Below are positions 5,721 through 7,234 of a stretch of 7,234 nt of DNA, piece after piece (within the stretch, counting starts at the first letter, position 1; every line of letters starts with the position of its first letter). Origin of the DNA: a bacterium BMS3Bbin02 (GTDB lineage Bacteria > Actinomycetota > Acidimicrobiia > Spongiisociales > UBA5794); the NCBI GenBank assembly GCA_002898115.1, contig BDTL01000157.1, forward strand, positions 1-7,234, written 5' to 3'. The notes below the pieces were generated by a model. It was not told the DNA's origin. It saw only the letters and a list, made by a program, of their open reading frames with translations, and did not search any database. The position numbers were made by a program, and so were the translations under genes.

Positions 5721-7234
5721 CTACGAGCGTCCGATCCCCTTCTCCTTGAGCTCAGCGAGAATGGCTGCGAGCGAAGAGTCTGCGCTGAACGACGGCTCGC
5801 TTGGAGCATCATCCTCACGCTGGAACTCTTGACGTCGTGGCCGGTCACTGCCGCTCCTTCGTTGTTCTTTCCACTGCGCAGAACGCTCTTCCCATTCGGG
5901 GAGCGCCTGCTTGATGGATAGGCTTACTCGTCGTCTGTCGGCATCCACTTCAGTGACCTTTACCTTCACTTCGGCACCAATGGAAAGTTCCATCTCGGGC
6001 CGATCAACGTGATGGATGGCGATTTCCGAGACATGCACGAGTCCCTCGACGCCTTCACCGACCGAAACGAACGCACCGAAGGGAACCGTCTTGGTCACTT
6101 TTCCGTCGACAATCGAGCCGACTGCCGCTGTACGAGAGAACTCCTCCCACGGATCCTCACGAGTTTGGCGGATGGACAACGAGATCCGCTCACGTTCTCG
6201 ATCCACCTCGAGAACACGAACATCGACCTTGTCTCCAACAGTGACGACCTCGCCCGGATGGGAAACATGGCGCCATGACAGCTCGGAAACATGCACCAAA
6301 CCGTCCATCCCACCAAGGTCGACAAAAGCGCCGAAATTAACAACAGACGAAACAACACCTTCGCGAACATCGCCGGGGTTCAGGTCCTCAAGGAACGCGT
6401 GACGCTGTTCGGCTTGCGCCTCTTCCAGATACGCACGGCGAGAGAGGACGACATTGTTCCGATTCTTATCGAGCTCAATCACTTTGGCTTCGATGTTTGT
6501 CCCAACGTACGGGGCCAGATCACGAACCCGGCGCAAATCTACGAGCGATGCCGGAAGGAACCCACGGAGACCGATGTCGACGATAAGCCCACCCTTGACA
6601 ACCTCAATCACCGGTCCGGAGACGGCCTCACCGGCGCTCATGATGCCCTCGATTCGACCCCAGGCGCGCTCGTACTGAGCGCGCTTCTTGGACATGACAA
6701 GGCGACCCGATTCGTCTTCCTTCTGGAGAACAAGCGCTTCAATCTCATCGCCGACAGAGACGACATCCGAGGGACTTGCGTTGTTACGAATTGAAAGCTC
6801 GTGTGACGGAATCACACCTTCGGACTTGTAGCCGATGTCGACGAGGGCCTCATCGGGGTCCACACGAACAACAATGCCCGCGATGATATCGCCTTCCTTG
6901 AATTCGAAGACGGTTCTCTCGACGGCGGCGGCGAAGTCATCTGCGCTGAGGTCATCCGCGACATCACCGACATCGCGTGGCGCCATGATCGCGGGACGTT
7001 CGCCCACACTCTTGGTACGCGGGGCGCGCTCGGGACTCTCTGCTGAAACCTCATCCCCGGGCTCTTCCGTGACCGGAGCTTCCGTGACCGGGGCTTCCGT
7101 GACCGGAGCTTCCGTGACCGGAGCTTCCGTGACCGGGGCTTCCGTGACCGGAGCTTCCGTGACCAGGGCCTCCGTGACCGGGGCTTCCGTGACCGGGGCT
7201 TCCGTGACCGGGGCTTCCGTGACCGGGGCTTCCG
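5721..7234 (-). CDS. rpsA: 30S ribosomal protein S1 (5' end outside window), with repeat-bearing N-terminal extension
   Basis: Ribosomal protein S1 binds mRNA and helps load it onto the 30S subunit. Counting from the GTG at 7005-7007, 428 residues show four S1 domains at about 38-109, 127-192, 213-281 and 298-367. Family motifs include KKRAQYERAW, KGGLIVDIGLRGFLPASLV, ELDKNRNNVVLSRRA and VNFGAFVDLGG. A charged linker leads to the actinobacterial C-terminal helix (SSLAAILAELKEKG). The match to mycobacterial RpsA motifs is very close. The GTG, or ATG 6984-6986, gives a canonical length, but neither has a usable Shine-Dalgarno. The frame stays open upstream for 75 more codons to the window edge: an acidic linker and then EAPVT repeats, with no other start codon. 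The true start therefore probably lies beyond the right edge, though a start at 7007 cannot be excluded. Stop is TAG. It is followed by the tad genes. Confidence 0.95.
   Translation of the reverse strand, partial: EAPVTEAPVTEAPVTEAPVTEALVTEAPVTEAPVTEAPVTEAPVTEAPVTEAPVTEEPGDEVSAESPERAPRTKSVGERPAIMAPRDVGDVADDLSADDFAAAVERTVFEFKEGDIIAGIVVRVDPDEALVDIGYKSEGVIPSHELSIRNNASPSDVVSVGDEIEALVLQKEDESGRLVMSKKRAQYERAWGRIEGIMSAGEAVSGPVIEVVKGGLIVDIGLRGFLPASLVDLRRVRDLAPYVGTNIEAKVIELDKNRNNVVLSRRAYLEEAQAEQRHAFLEDLNPGDVREGVVSSVVNFGAFVDLGGMDGLVHVSELSWRHVSHPGEVVTVGDKVDVRVLEVDRERERISLSIRQTREDPWEEFSRTAAVGSIVDGKVTKTVPFGAFVSVGEGVEGLVHVSEIAIHHVDRPEMELSIGAEVKVKVTEVDADRRRVSLSIKQALPEWEERSAQWKEQRRSGSDRPRRQEFQREDDAPSEPSFSADSSLAAILAELKEKGIGRS
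7066..7234 (-). repeat. 15-bp tandem repeat encoding (EAPVT)n in frame with rpsA
   Basis: There are eleven complete 15-base units plus four bases, running off the right edge. The plus-strand consensus is TCCGTGACCGGRGCT. In the rpsA frame each unit reads Glu-Ala-Pro-Val-Thr. The recurrent variation (R) is silent there, switching the Ala codon between GCT and GCC. One divergent unit (7156-7170, ACCAGGGCC at its end) changes Pro to Leu and makes one silent Glu change. The four units nearest the right edge are identical, which suggests recent expansion. The unit length is a multiple of three, so copy-number change would lengthen or shorten the protein without shifting frame. The array has no unique spacers, so it is not CRISPR. 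Confidence 0.95.

Noticed and set aside
6291..6794. Plus-strand open frame (about 167 codons) opposite rpsA
   Set aside because: The minus strand here encodes highly conserved S1 domains, and the plus frame has no recognisable motif.
7066..7234. Plus-strand reading of the repeat as Ser-Val-Thr-Gly-Ala units
   Set aside because: This frame is also open, and the recurrent change is silent in it too (GGG/GGA), so silence alone does not decide. The minus frame is preferred because it is continuous with S1; no plus-strand gene is otherwise supported.
7066..7234. CRISPR array
   Set aside because: The units are contiguous 15-mers with no unique spacers and encode protein in frame.

Overview
The window carries one run of co-oriented genes, all on the minus strand, so transcription goes from high to low coordinates. 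It opens with a 5'-truncated gene for ribosomal protein S1 (rpsA). Next come five consecutive genes of a Tad/Cpa (Flp-type pilus) machine in the order cpaB/rcpC, cpaE/tadZ, cpaF/tadA, tadB, tadC, followed by the first 25 codons of a probable further gene at the left edge. No RNA gene, CRISPR array, insertion sequence or prophage feature was recognised, and no stretch of 300 bases lacks a gene.

The organism is most likely an actinobacterium (Actinomycetota). The S1 protein has the four-S1-domain architecture and near-verbatim motifs of the mycobacterial/actinobacterial protein, including the conserved C-terminal tail. The Tad genes are also of the type seen in monoderm actinobacteria. The class is less certain. 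The moderately high GC and the relaxed start-codon use (GTG, TTG) would fit an Acidimicrobiia-like lineage, but that is inference.

Layout by transcription: rpsA (7234 to 5721, 5' end outside the window); a 119-base spacer with an 8-bp inverted repeat; cpaB (5601 to 4633); cpaE (TTG start, overlapping cpaB by 11 bases); a spacer of about 72 bases with a small inverted repeat; cpaF (best start the ATG at 3386); tadB (GTG start sharing one base with the cpaF stop); tadC (2 bases after tadB); and a partial frame starting one base after the tadC stop. The overlaps and tiny gaps from cpaF onward indicate translational coupling.

The Tad genes fit together as an export motor and platform. CpaF/TadA is the hexameric secretion ATPase. 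TadB and TadC are the inner-membrane platform proteins. CpaE/TadZ is a MinD/ParA-like localisation ATPase. CpaB/RcpC is a membrane-anchored SAF-domain protein working outside the membrane. Pilin, prepilin peptidase and TadE-like pseudopilins are not in the window and would be expected elsewhere, possibly beyond the left edge.

The most unusual feature is a perfectly phased 15-bp tandem repeat (11 full copies plus 4 bases, running off the right edge). It lies in frame with rpsA and would give S1 a disordered N-terminal arm of repeated Glu-Ala-Pro-Val-Thr.
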